Shown: positions 52,674 to 60,701 of the stretch, one piece after another
How positions within the stretch are numbered: the first letter of the stretch is position 1
Layout of the letters: every line of letters starts with the position of its first letter
Assembly: GCF_016428975.1 (NCBI RefSeq)
Contig: NZ_JAELTT010000001.1
Location: 62,001-126,000 of the forward strand
Length of the DNA: 64,000 bases
Direction of reading: 5' to 3'
From: Dyella sp. ASV21
GTDB lineage: Bacteria; Pseudomonadota; Gammaproteobacteria; Xanthomonadales; Rhodanobacteraceae
Position numbers and translations under genes: made by a program
The notes under the pieces: model-generated
Database searches by the model: none
The model's input: only the letters and a program-made list of their open reading frames with translations
Told to the model about the DNA's origin: nothing

Positions 52674-54268
52674 GAATGCAGTGCCTGCTTGTCGAGAGGG
52701 TCGAGGCACCACACGCCATCAATGCAGCGCGCAACGCCGCCCGGGTTGGCATCGCGCAGTTCAACCGGCAGAAGGTGCTCGGCCACGTTGTCATAGCAGT
52801 GCAGGGCGGTGAAACGCTGGATGGCGGCGGGCATGCCTACGGCGGTGAAACCGGGGTGGCCGGTGCTGGGATACGGCCCGCCGTGATTCATCGCCGGGCT
52901 CACCGCGACGCCCGTTGGCATGCGATTGCCGATGAGCCGGCCAACGCGCGGACGCAGCGCCTGCGTCAGGGCCGTCGCCGTGGCATCGTCCGCGCCATGG
53001 CTGGCGGTATAGAGCGTGCCAGTGAGATTGCCCTCGAAGGCATGCGCCACGGCAAGCATCTCGGCTTGGTCGCGCACGCGGACCAGCAGGCTTACCGGGC
53101 CAAAGGCCTCCGTCTGCAAGGCGCGCGGCTCGCGCAGGAACTGCGTGGCGTCCACGCTCAACAAGGTCGGCGCGTGGCGATAGCCCGGTGCGCCGGCATC
53201 ACCGCCCGCCAGCAATTGCGCGCCCGCAGCGCGCAGGATGGTCAGGTTGCGTTGCAGATGTTCCAGCACGCCGCGCGAGAACAGCACGTGGGGCGCGGCT
53301 GCCGCGAAATGCTCGCGCGCCGCCGCCACGAACGCGTCGCCGGCGGCATCGCTCGGCACGATCACGACACCGGGGTTGGTGCAGAACTGGCCGCTGCCCA
53401 TGGTGCAGGAGGTGTAGAACTCCTGTGCCAATGCGGCACCGCGTTCGGCTAACGCACCAGGCAGCAGGAACACCGGATTCACGCTGGATAGTTCGACGTA
53501 AGCGGGAATGCCCGCCGCATCGGCGGCTGCCTTGAGTGCCAGGCCGCCCGCGCGGCTTCCCGTGAAACCGATCGCGCCCACGCGCGGATCGCTGGCCAGT
53601 CGTTCGCCCAAGGAAGGATCAAGGTGATAGAGCATCTGCACGGTGGCCGCAGGCAGGCCGGTTTCGCGCACGGCGGCGAGCGCGAGCTGAGCCAGTCGCT
53701 CGCTGGTGGCCGGATGCGAAGGATGCGCCTTGGCGATCACCGGATTGCGCGCGGCGATGGCGGAGGCGAAGTCGCTGCCGGCGATGGCGTTGAAGGCGAA
53801 CGGGAAGTTGTTGGGGCCCAGTACCAGCACCGGCTTGCACAAGGGCGCGCGATGCGCGCGCAAGTTGGCGGCGGTATCGATCACCGGCTGCGTCCACCCA
53901 TAGCTGCGCGCGGCCTTGGCGGCTTGGCGAAGCTGATGGGTGGTGCGGGGCAGCTCCACGTTGGCGAGTCGCGGTTGCGTGGGCAGCGCGGTTTCCGCGT
54001 GTGCCAGTTCAACCAGTGCCTCGGCATCGGCTTCGATACCGGCCGCATAGGCCTCCAGGAAAGCAGCCACGCGTTCGGGTGGCGTAGCGGCAAGTGGCGA
54101 CGCGGCAAGGGACGCCGCGCTGAGCGCGGCCTCCACGTCGGCCGCGCCGCTCACGGGATAGGCTGGGCCGATGGCCTCGCCGGTGGCGGGGTTCTCCGCA
54201 CGGAACGCGTTGATGAGTTCACGGGCGGCACGCCACTCGCCATCGATCAATAGCGGCTGGGTGGCCAT
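52670..54268 (-). CDS. Alpha-ketoglutaric semialdehyde dehydrogenase (hydroxyproline pathway)
   Basis: This 532-residue aldehyde dehydrogenase has the catalytic Cys296 (GSGQFCTNPG) and general-base Glu259 (VELSSVNP). GPNNFPFAFNAIAGSDFASAIAARNPVIAKAHPSHP is typical of the KGSADH subfamily. It oxidises alpha-ketoglutarate semialdehyde to alpha-ketoglutarate, the last pathway step (LhpG type). The start at 54268 is supported by the conserved N-terminus (LLIDGEW) and lies two bases before the end of the deaminase gene. Coupling to the peptidase downstream places it in the same transcript. Confidence 0.9.
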   Translation of the reverse strand: MATQPLLIDGEWRAARELINAFRAENPATGEAIGPAYPVSGAADVEAALSAASLAASPLAATPPERVAAFLEAYAAGIEADAEALVELAHAETALPTQPRLANVELPRTTHQLRQAAKAARSYGWTQPVIDTAANLRAHRAPLCKPVLVLGPNNFPFAFNAIAGSDFASAIAARNPVIAKAHPSHPATSERLAQLALAAVRETGLPAATVQMLYHLDPSLGERLASDPRVGAIGFTGSRAGGLALKAAADAAGIPAYVELSSVNPVFLLPGALAERGAALAQEFYTSCTMGSGQFCTNPGVVIVPSDAAGDAFVAAAREHFAAAAPHVLFSRGVLEHLQRNLTILRAAGAQLLAGGDAGAPGYRHAPTLLSVDATQFLREPRALQTEAFGPVSLLVRVRDQAEMLAVAHAFEGNLTGTLYTASHGADDATATALTQALRPRVGRLIGNRMPTGVAVSPAMNHGGPYPSTGHPGFTAVGMPAAIQRFTALHCYDNVAEHLLPVELRDANPGGVARCIDGVWCLDPLDKQALHS

Positions 54269-54269
54269 C

Positions 54270-55175
54270 TTAGAGTACCGGTGTGTGGGCAATGGCGTGA
54301 TCGATCACGCGCAACGCCGTCTCGCGCTCGGCACCCGTGATGGGCAGGCGCGGTGCGCGTACGCGTTCGCTGCCCATGCCGACCTTTTCCTGCACCAGCT
54401 TGATGAGCTGCACGAACTTGGGCACGGTATCCAGGCGCAGCAGCGGCAGGAACCAGCCATACAGCTCGGCGGCCGCGTCGGCACCGCCATCGCGGGCGAG
54501 TTCGAACAGTTTGACCGATTCCTTGGGGTAGGCATTGACCAGGCCAGCGATCCAGCCGCGCGCGCCCATCGCCACGCCCTCCACGATGGCATCGTCCATA
54601 CCCACCAGCAGCTCCAGGCGATGGCCCAGCAGCGTTCGCAGCGCGGCAAAGCGGCGCACGTCGCCGGAGGATTCCTTTACCGCCTGCACGTTGGGGAATT
54701 CCGCGGCGAGTTCGGCGATCTGCTCGGGCGAGAAATCGGTCTTATAGGCAACGGGGTTGTTGTAGAGCATGCACGGCAGATCGGTGGCGGCAATGACCGC
54801 GCGCAGGTGTGCGCCCATCTCGTGCCAATCGGTGGAGTAGACGTAGGGAGGCAGCACCATCAGGCCGGCGGCGCCCAGCGCCTTGGCTTCACGCGCGAGC
54901 CGCACGGCTTCGTCGGTGGAGAGCGCGGCGATGCCCGGGATAACGGGCGCACGACCGGCCAGCGCGGTAACCAGGGTGCGCATGATCGCCAGCTTCTCCT
55001 CGAAGCTCAGCGTGGCCGCTTCCCCCAGCGAGCCGAGCGGCACGATGCCGGTGCAGCCGCTGTCGATCAGCGTGCGCGCATGCTGGGCGAGAAAGGCGTG
55101 ATCGACCTGGCCGTCCACGGTGAAGGGAGTGGTGATGGCGGGGATCACACCGCGCCAGAGGGTGGTGTTGCTCAT
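54270..55175 (-). CDS. DapA-superfamily deaminase (probable pyrroline-4-hydroxy-2-carboxylate deaminase)
   Basis: This 301-residue NAL/DapA-fold protein has the Schiff-base Lys167 (AVKESSGD) and Tyr138 (LYNNPVAY), with the phosphate-free GSLGEAATLS loop. DHDPS/NAL enzymes share this fold. In hydroxyproline catabolism the family member deaminates 1-pyrroline-4-hydroxy-2-carboxylate to alpha-ketoglutarate semialdehyde (LhpC/HypD type). The neighbouring epimerase, dehydrogenase subunits and semialdehyde dehydrogenase all support this role over lysine biosynthesis. The assignment rests on context. Confidence 0.87.
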   Translation of the reverse strand: MSNTTLWRGVIPAITTPFTVDGQVDHAFLAQHARTLIDSGCTGIVPLGSLGEAATLSFEEKLAIMRTLVTALAGRAPVIPGIAALSTDEAVRLAREAKALGAAGLMVLPPYVYSTDWHEMGAHLRAVIAATDLPCMLYNNPVAYKTDFSPEQIAELAAEFPNVQAVKESSGDVRRFAALRTLLGHRLELLVGMDDAIVEGVAMGARGWIAGLVNAYPKESVKLFELARDGGADAAAELYGWFLPLLRLDTVPKFVQLIKLVQEKVGMGSERVRAPRLPITGAERETALRVIDHAIAHTPVL

Positions 55176-55177
55176 GC

Positions 55178-56467
55178 TCAGCTACCTCGGTAAGCGTCGT
55201 CGGAAGGGGAAAGGGAGGTGTGCCCGGCCAGCGTGGCCAGGCGGGCGGGAAACAGCGGCGGGCGACTGCCGCTACGTGGAAAGCGCCCTAATTCGGCCAG
55301 TGCACTGCCGCATAGGCGGCCCTGGCAGGCGCCCATGCCACAGCGCGTGGCGAGCTTGGCGTCGCGAGCGTCGCCGAAACCGTCCAGCTCACCCAAGGTA
55401 ATGTCTTCGCAACGGCACACGATGGTCCGCGCGTCCGCAAGTCGGTGAATGCGTGGGTCGAGCGCGAAGTGTGTGTCCAGCAGCGCGGCGAAGCCTCGTG
55501 CCTTGTCGCGTTGCGCGCGCAGGGCGTGTGCTTCCTGGTCGAATCCGGCGGCGGCGTGGCCGGCCATTGTTCCTTCGATGCGCGCCACGGCCAGGCCGCC
55601 GATGCCGGTGATCTCGCCCGCCGCAAAGATTCCAGGCACGCTGGTCCGCAGCAATCCATCCACCCGCACCCGTGGATGCTTGCCGGTTTGCTGCAAGGCG
55701 CAGCCCAGCAAGGCGGCCAGTTCGACCTGGGGCACCAGGCCGTAGCCTACGGCGAGTAGATCGCAATCGATGCGCTGGGTTCCGCGCGGGCCGTCGACCT
55801 CCACCCCTTGCAGTTGCGCCTCGCCATGCGCGCGCTGCACCACGCTGCCGCAGCGATAGGGCACACCCGCGAGACGCGCGCGCAAGGCCGCCGCCTGGGC
55901 CGCGCGTGCCGGCCAGTGCAATAGTTGCGAGGCGAAGCGACGCACCGTGGCAGCAGAGGCCTGCTCATAGATGCCCAGCACACGCGCTCCGTGCGCACGC
56001 AGCGTGGCGGCGGCGGCCAGCAACAGGGGCCCCGAGCCTGCTACGACCACGCGCTTGCCGGCGACGGGCCAGCCTTGTTTGGTGAGCGCCTGCGCGCCAC
56101 CGGCTCCGCACACGCCAGGCAAGGTCCAGCCGGGAAACGGCAGCAAGCGTTCGCGGGCACCCGTGGCAAGGATCAAGGCGTTGTAGCCGAGCAGCTCGCT
56201 GCCCCCGGGCGTTTCCACGCGCAGCCCCTGCGGCTCGTTCGCGACCACGCTGTGCTGCGCCAGCCACGTTACGTTATCGAGCGTGGCAAACGCTTCGCGT
56301 GCGGCGCGCGGTGCCTGGTGTCGCACGTCGTGTCGCCATACTTGTCCCCCGGGCCGCGCTTGCGCATCGAGCAGCCCTACCTGGGCGCCGTGGCTGGCCG
56401 CGGCCTGTGCGGCGGCCAGGCCGGTCGGGCCGGCGCCGACGACGAGCACATCGAAACGCTTAGCCAT
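55178..56467 (-). CDS. D-hydroxyproline dehydrogenase, FAD/NAD(P) subunit (alpha-like)
   Basis: This 429-residue pyridine-nucleotide-disulfide oxidoreductase-like protein has an FAD-binding VLVVGAGPTGLAAAQAAA, a second Rossmann VVVAGSGPLLLAAAATLRAHGARV and a BFD-like C-terminal cluster motif with Cys in CRCEDIT and CGMGACQGRLCG. This layout is that of the large subunit of the hydrogen-cyanide synthase/D-amino acid dehydrogenase family. It is next to a 2Fe-2S subunit and a DadA-like subunit, giving a three-subunit D-hydroxyproline dehydrogenase. The N terminus overlaps the small subunit by eight bases. Confidence 0.87.
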   Translation of the reverse strand: MAKRFDVLVVGAGPTGLAAAQAAASHGAQVGLLDAQARPGGQVWRHDVRHQAPRAAREAFATLDNVTWLAQHSVVANEPQGLRVETPGGSELLGYNALILATGARERLLPFPGWTLPGVCGAGGAQALTKQGWPVAGKRVVVAGSGPLLLAAAATLRAHGARVLGIYEQASAATVRRFASQLLHWPARAAQAAALRARLAGVPYRCGSVVQRAHGEAQLQGVEVDGPRGTQRIDCDLLAVGYGLVPQVELAALLGCALQQTGKHPRVRVDGLLRTSVPGIFAAGEITGIGGLAVARIEGTMAGHAAAGFDQEAHALRAQRDKARGFAALLDTHFALDPRIHRLADARTIVCRCEDITLGELDGFGDARDAKLATRCGMGACQGRLCGSALAELGRFPRSGSRPPLFPARLATLAGHTSLSPSDDAYRGS

Positions 56468-56705
56468 CGGTATATACCTGCATGCCTTCGACAGCCGGTG
56501 TCATGCATGCCCGCACGTGTGCCACGCCATCCACGCGCACGCGGCATTCAAAACACACACCCATGCCGCACAGGGGCGCGCGCGGCGTGCCGCGCACGGA
56601 GCGGCGAAAGTGCAGCGTGGCCTGTGCGATCGCCGCGGCCACGCTGGCGCCAGCCGGTACATCGACCGATTGCCCGTTGACGCTGAGACGGAGCAGGCGG
56701 CTCAT
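56460..56705 (-). CDS. D-hydroxyproline dehydrogenase, 2Fe-2S subunit
   Basis: This 81-residue ferredoxin-like protein has a 2Fe-2S motif: APLCGMGVCFECRVRVDG and a later C in VRACMTP. It is the small iron-sulfur subunit of three-component proline/hydroxyproline dehydrogenases (HcnA-like). The start at 56705 overlaps the DadA-like stop (ATGA). The function is defined by its neighbours on both sides. Confidence 0.85.
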   Translation of the reverse strand: MSRLLRLSVNGQSVDVPAGASVAAAIAQATLHFRRSVRGTPRAPLCGMGVCFECRVRVDGVAHVRACMTPAVEGMQVYTDG

Positions 56706-57811
56706 GCCGTCACCCTGGACGGCGCATACGGCGTGGGATCGATAGCGGGCTGGCGTCCCAGGATCAGATCCACCAGCAGGCGCGCGCTGCCCAGCGCCGT
56801 GGTGACGCCAAGACCTTCGTGGCCGGCGGCGACCCATTGATCGCGCGCGCCCGGCACGGCACCGAGATAGGGACGGCCATCCGGCGTGGTCGGGCGAAAG
56901 CCGGTCCAACTGCGCAGTGCCTGCAGGCCGCGCAAGGCGGGGATGAACGCAAAAGCACGTTCCAACATGCGTTGCACCATGGCGGGCGATACCTCGGCGT
57001 CGGTAGCACTGAATTCGCGCGAGGAGCCGATCAGGATTTGTCCGGTGGGACGCGGCTGCACATTGAAGGCGACGCTGCTGTCGGCATCGCCGTGCGCGCT
57101 ATCGGCGTAGCCCAGTTCGAGCAATTGGTGATGCACCAGGTGGGGGTAGCGATCGGTGATGACCAGGTGTCCCTTGCGTGCGCGCATGGGCAGCATGGGG
57201 AGCAGCTCGGGCAGCGCGCAGCCGGTGGCAACCAACACCGGGCCGCTGAGGCACGTGTCGTTGTCCAGGCGAACGCCACCTGTTGGCAATGCCACCACGC
57301 GTCGGCCGGCATACAGCGTGGCGCTGCGGGCCAGCGCGCGCTGCACCAGGTGCCGGGCGACACGCGGCGGATACACCACCGCTTCGCCGGGCACCAGCAT
57401 GCCGCCGGCCAGGTCCGGTCGCAGTGCGGGTTCCAGTTCGTAGAGCGTGGCGGCATCGACGAGGTGGGCTTGGATGCCTGCGCTGGCCAGGCGTGCGGAC
57501 CGCGTGCGCGCGGCCTGGTATTCGTGCTCGTTGCGCGCGACCCATAGCGTGCCGCAGCGGCTGAACTCGGCTTCCTCGAGTTCGGCGAACGCCTCCCAGT
57601 GGCGCAGCGAATAGCGCGCCAGCGCGAGTTCGGCCGGGTCGTCATCCATCGCCACCAGATGACCCATGGCCGCGGCCGTGGCGCCGCCGCCGATCGGGCC
57701 CGGTTCGATGATGGCCACGCGCAGACCTTCGGCGCTGGCCGCATCCGCGCAGCTGGCGCCGACAATGCCGGCGCCGATCACGATCAGGTCGTAGTTGGCG
57801 CAAGCGCTCAT
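56702..57811 (-). CDS. D-hydroxyproline dehydrogenase, DadA-like FAD subunit
   Basis: This 369-residue DAO-superfamily flavoprotein has LIVIGAGIVGASCADAASAEGLRVAIIEPG and a C-terminal WTGFRPTTPDGRPYLGAVPG. It catalyses oxidation of cis-4-hydroxy-D-proline to 1-pyrroline-4-hydroxy-2-carboxylate (beta-like subunit). It overlaps both the epimerase (four bases) and the Fe-S subunit. A sarcosine-oxidase or D-amino acid role is excluded only by context. Confidence 0.88.
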   Translation of the reverse strand: MSACANYDLIVIGAGIVGASCADAASAEGLRVAIIEPGPIGGGATAAAMGHLVAMDDDPAELALARYSLRHWEAFAELEEAEFSRCGTLWVARNEHEYQAARTRSARLASAGIQAHLVDAATLYELEPALRPDLAGGMLVPGEAVVYPPRVARHLVQRALARSATLYAGRRVVALPTGGVRLDNDTCLSGPVLVATGCALPELLPMLPMRARKGHLVITDRYPHLVHHQLLELGYADSAHGDADSSVAFNVQPRPTGQILIGSSREFSATDAEVSPAMVQRMLERAFAFIPALRGLQALRSWTGFRPTTPDGRPYLGAVPGARDQWVAAGHEGLGVTTALGSARLLVDLILGRQPAIDPTPYAPSRVTA

Positions 57812-58749
57812 TCGGCGCCGCTGCCCCAGGTGAATGCATCGGCTTCGTCGAACAACAAGGTGCTGCGCGCCACGACATACGCCGTGCCGGTGATCTGGGG
57901 TAGCACGCCGCGTGTGCCGGGCAGGTAGCGTCCCTCGAACACGCTGCCCAGGATGCTCTCCTGTTGCCACAGCTCGCCCGGCGCCAGCTTGCCGTCGGCG
58001 GCCAGGCAGGCCAGCTTGGCGCTGGTGCCGGTACCGCAGGGCGAGCGGTCATAGGCCAGGCCGGGGCACAACACGAAGTTCCGGCCGTCCAGTCCGGCGA
58101 CCGGAGACGTCGTGTTGACCTCGATGTGATCGATCTCGCCACCGTCGGCACCGGTGATGCCCTGTGCGACGAGCGCCCGTCGAATGGCTTCGGTGTATGC
58201 CGTGAGTTCGCGTTGATGGTGGATCTCCAAAGGCAGCGGGCTGTCTTTGGTGATGAAGAACCAGTTGCCGCCCCAGGCGACATCGCCAGTCACTGTGCCG
58301 TGGCCCGGCACATCGACGCGTACACCGCTGGCGTGGCGATAGCTTTCCACGTTGTCGATGGTGACGCGGCCGTCTTCATGCAGCTGCGCTCCGACCACGC
58401 CCACCGGCGTTTCCAGGCGATGCCTGCCTGGGCCGATGCGACCCAGGTGTTGCAGCGTGCGCACCACGCCGATGGTGCCGTGGCCGCACATGCCAAGGTA
58501 GGACACATTGTTGAAGTAGATGACGCCCGCGCAGGCATCGGCCGTCTGTGGTGGCAGCAGCAGTGCGCCCACTACCGTGCTCGATCCACGCGGCTCGCAG
58601 GCGATGGCGCTGCGCCAGCGATCGAAGTCGCGACGGAAGCGTTCGCGTTGATCCATCAGCGAGCCGCCGCCCAAGTCAGGAAAGCCGGCGATCACGGTGC
58701 GGGTGGGCTCGCCACCGGTATGGGAGTCGATCACGTCGATGGTGTGCAT
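57808..58749 (-). CDS. lhpA: 4-hydroxyproline 2-epimerase (proline racemase family)
   Basis: This 313-residue protein has the two-base active-site cysteines Cys88 (MCGHGTIG) and Cys238 (SPCGTGTSAK). Both Cys make it an epimerase, not a Cys/Thr dehydratase. The opening IDSHTGGEPTRTV and the CPGLAYDRSPCGTG block fit 4-hydroxyproline 2-epimerase. It converts trans-4-hydroxy-L-proline to cis-4-hydroxy-D-proline, the substrate of the adjacent dehydrogenase. It is the first gene of the minus operon and is divergent from the AraC-type regulator. The upstream in-frame extension was rejected since the conserved N terminus starts at 58749. Confidence 0.93.
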   Translation of the reverse strand: MHTIDVIDSHTGGEPTRTVIAGFPDLGGGSLMDQRERFRRDFDRWRSAIACEPRGSSTVVGALLLPPQTADACAGVIYFNNVSYLGMCGHGTIGVVRTLQHLGRIGPGRHRLETPVGVVGAQLHEDGRVTIDNVESYRHASGVRVDVPGHGTVTGDVAWGGNWFFITKDSPLPLEIHHQRELTAYTEAIRRALVAQGITGADGGEIDHIEVNTTSPVAGLDGRNFVLCPGLAYDRSPCGTGTSAKLACLAADGKLAPGELWQQESILGSVFEGRYLPGTRGVLPQITGTAYVVARSTLLFDEADAFTWGSGAE

Positions 58750-58893
58750 GCGGTCTATGCTCGCGGTCCGGCGACCGGAGCGTCTAGAAACGCCTGCTCC
58801 CGTTGGATGCGGAAATCGGCACAATGCAGAGGCCGCTACCGCGCTTATGCTGCAGGTGCAGCAGCGAACGGCGGCCAAGGGGGCGCAGTGGAA

Positions 58894-59634
58894 ATGAAGA
58901 TTTCGGCCGATGAACTGGAGGCCTTGTTCGACGCGTTGCCGGATGTGGTGTTCTTCGTGAAGGATCACCGGGGCCGTTACACCCACGCCAATCAGAGTTT
59001 GCTGCGTCGGCTGGGGCTCAAGCAGCGCAGCGAGGTGATCGGGCGTAACGTGACCGAACTGTTTCCCTCGGCCCTGGGCGGCTCCTACGCCAGTCAGGAC
59101 AGTCGCGTGCTGGAAGGCGAGGTGATCGAGAACCAGCTGGAAGTGCACATGTTCCCCAACCGCGTGCCGGGTTGGTGCCTGACCTGCAAGCGTCCGCTAC
59201 GCGCAGGCGGCAAGGTGAAGGGCATCGTGGGCATCTCGCGCGACCTGGGCAAGCCGGACAGCAAGCATCCCACGTACCTGCGCTTGCGCCGCGTGCTGGC
59301 CTATCTGCAGGAGCATTACGCGGAGAGCGTGCGCGTCGCCACGCTGGCGGAACTGGCCGATGTCTCGGTGGCGCAGCTGGAGCGGGATTTTCGCAAGGTG
59401 TTCCAGCTCACCCCGCAGCAATGGCAGACCAAGTTGCGCATGGAGGAAGCCATGCGTCGATTGCACGGTGAGGAGAGCGTGGCGGCCATCGGATTGGCGT
59501 GCGGGTTTGCCGATCAAAGTGCTTTCGCCCGTCAGTTCAAGGCCATGGTGGGCATGACGCCGCGCGACTACCGTGCCATCACCGCAGGGGCATCGCGCGG
59601 CCCGCATATGCTGCCGGGCATCGCCGGTCAGTGA
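58894..59634 (+). CDS. AraC-family regulator with N-terminal PAS domain
   Basis: This 246-residue protein starts at ATG 58894; GTG 58888, closer to the AAGGGGG site, is an equal alternative. The N-terminal half is a PAS sensor (LFDALPDVVFFVKDHRGRYTHANQSLLRRLGL, with VKGIVGISRDLG near its end). The C-terminal half is an AraC double helix-turn-helix (TLAELADVSVAQLERDFRKVFQLTP and FADQSAFARQFKAMVGMTPRDYR). It is divergent from the hydroxyproline operon, so it probably senses hydroxyproline or an intermediate and activates that operon. Ligand assignment is inference. Confidence 0.87.
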   Translation: MKISADELEALFDALPDVVFFVKDHRGRYTHANQSLLRRLGLKQRSEVIGRNVTELFPSALGGSYASQDSRVLEGEVIENQLEVHMFPNRVPGWCLTCKRPLRAGGKVKGIVGISRDLGKPDSKHPTYLRLRRVLAYLQEHYAESVRVATLAELADVSVAQLERDFRKVFQLTPQQWQTKLRMEEAMRRLHGEESVAAIGLACGFADQSAFARQFKAMVGMTPRDYRAITAGASRGPHMLPGIAGQ

Positions 59635-59642
59635 AAACAAAG

Positions 59643-59668
59643 CGGCCCCGTTCGCGAGAACGGGGCCG
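59643..59668. terminator. Terminator between AraC regulator and YXWGXW lipoprotein gene
   Basis: CGGCCCCGTTC-GCGA-GAACGGGGCCG is a perfect 11-base stem. On minus it is followed by CTTTGTTTTC, and on plus by TCTGTC. It probably serves both convergent genes, more strongly for the minus gene. Confidence 0.78.
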
Positions 59669-59688
59669 TCTGTCGAAGCAGGCTTGAA

Positions 59689-60051
59689 TCAGCCGGCGAC
59701 CCACACGCCGACGTTGAGGTGCCAGCCGTCGTTGTGGTGTTCGTAGTGCGGGTGCACGTAGTGGTAGCCCGGGCGCTCGGCTTCCCAATGGCCGTGCATG
59801 GCGACGTACTGATGACCATTCCAGTGCCAGTAACCGCGAGCCCAGACGTAGCCGGGACGATGCGGCGGCTCCACTTCCACCACTTCCACCGGGGGCGGCT
59901 GCGGGGCGATGACTTCAACGTACTCACGCTGCACCACAGGCTCGCGTTCCACCACGACCTGGCGGGGGCGCGGGGCGGGCTGTTCCACCACGCAGCCACT
60001 GGCCAGCATGGTCACGGCGGAAAGAGCAATCAGGCGAAAGCGGATCGACAT
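59689..60051 (-). CDS. YXWGXW repeat-containing lipoprotein
   Basis: This 120-residue protein has a lipoprotein signal (MSIRFRLIALSAVTMLASGC, lipobox LASGC). A Pro/Val/Glu-rich stalk (about 22-62) is followed by His/Tyr/Trp-rich repeats: GYVWARGYWHWNGHQYVAMHGHW. The YxWxxGYWxWxG pattern is that of the YXWGXW repeat family, seen in many proteobacterial envelope proteins of unknown role. It shares a layout with the next gene. The repeat-rich surface could bind metal or sugar; this is guesswork. Confidence 0.8.
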   Translation of the reverse strand: MSIRFRLIALSAVTMLASGCVVEQPAPRPRQVVVEREPVVQREYVEVIAPQPPPVEVVEVEPPHRPGYVWARGYWHWNGHQYVAMHGHWEAERPGYHYVHPHYEHHNDGWHLNVGVWVAG

Positions 60052-60203
60052 AGGAGTAGGTGCCTTTGTGAAAGGATGGTGATTTGGTGAGACGACGATG
60101 ACGCGCCTTGCTGAGGCGAACCTTTCTTGTTGCAGTTATTTTGCTTGTATGGCAATTACTTACGATTTCGCCCGGAAGGCTTAAAGCCCCCTCGGCGGGC
60201 GGC

Positions 60204-60527
60204 TCAGTGCGCCCAATAGCCGTTACGGAGGTGCCAGCCATCGCGGTGCTGTTCCCAGCGCGCCGGGTGGTAGACGTAGCCCGGGCGAACCGGGACCCAA
60301 TAGCCGTGCACCCAGACATGACGCTGGCCTTCCCAGCGCCAGTAACCCGGTGCCCACACGAAACCTTCGCGCGGCGGCGGCACTGCTTCGTACTGCGGGG
60401 CGGGCGGGGCCACATTGATACCCACCGCGACCGATACCCCGGCCGCGGCGGTCGGAGCGTAAACCGCGCCCGCGCCGGCAATGCCCAAGACGGCGAGCAG
60501 GGCGAGTTTGCGGGTAGTGCTCAACAT
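60204..60527 (-). CDS. YXWGXW repeat-containing exported protein
   Basis: This 107-residue protein has an AAGGAG ribosome site at the 60527 start and a signal peptide (MLSTTRKLALLAVLGIAGAGAVYA). Repeats such as GFVWAPGYWRWEGQRHVWVHGYWVPVRPGY place it in the same family as the lipoprotein 152 bases downstream, but it has no lipobox. The two differ in the stalk but share the GYWxW-type core, so they are probable paralogues with different anchoring. The function is unknown. Confidence 0.78.
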   Translation of the reverse strand: MLSTTRKLALLAVLGIAGAGAVYAPTAAAGVSVAVGINVAPPAPQYEAVPPPREGFVWAPGYWRWEGQRHVWVHGYWVPVRPGYVYHPARWEQHRDGWHLRNGYWAH

Positions 60528-60701
60528 GACGTTCTCCTTGTGCATGGCCGCACCGTGCGGCCTTATGGCGGGGAACGGGGTATGCGGCGCGGTGTTGACC
60601 CGTTTACCCCTGCTTGTTCAGTTTCGTGATGGCTGCGGCCGGGCCTTCATTCAGATTTTCTTCTCGACAAAAGAACGAACGGTCGTGCTATTTTGTGGCT
60701 C

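Noticed and set aside
57964-58893. Upstream extension of the AraC regulator frame
   Set aside because: It is antisense to the epimerase gene and has no conserved protein match. The PAS domain begins near 58894.
58750-58893. CGGTC/GACCG short elements as an AraC operator
   Set aside because: Arms of five bases and uneven spacing; AraC proteins usually bind longer direct repeats, so no site is claimed.
60183-60203. GC-rich dyad after the second YXWGXW gene as terminator
   Set aside because: Imperfect pairing with a bulge and only three Ts; left unannotated.
60675-60686. ACGA-ACGG-TCGT dyad as a proven TetR operator
   Set aside because: Arms are only four bases and it occurs once, so I mention it as a possible autoregulatory site but do not list it as a feature.
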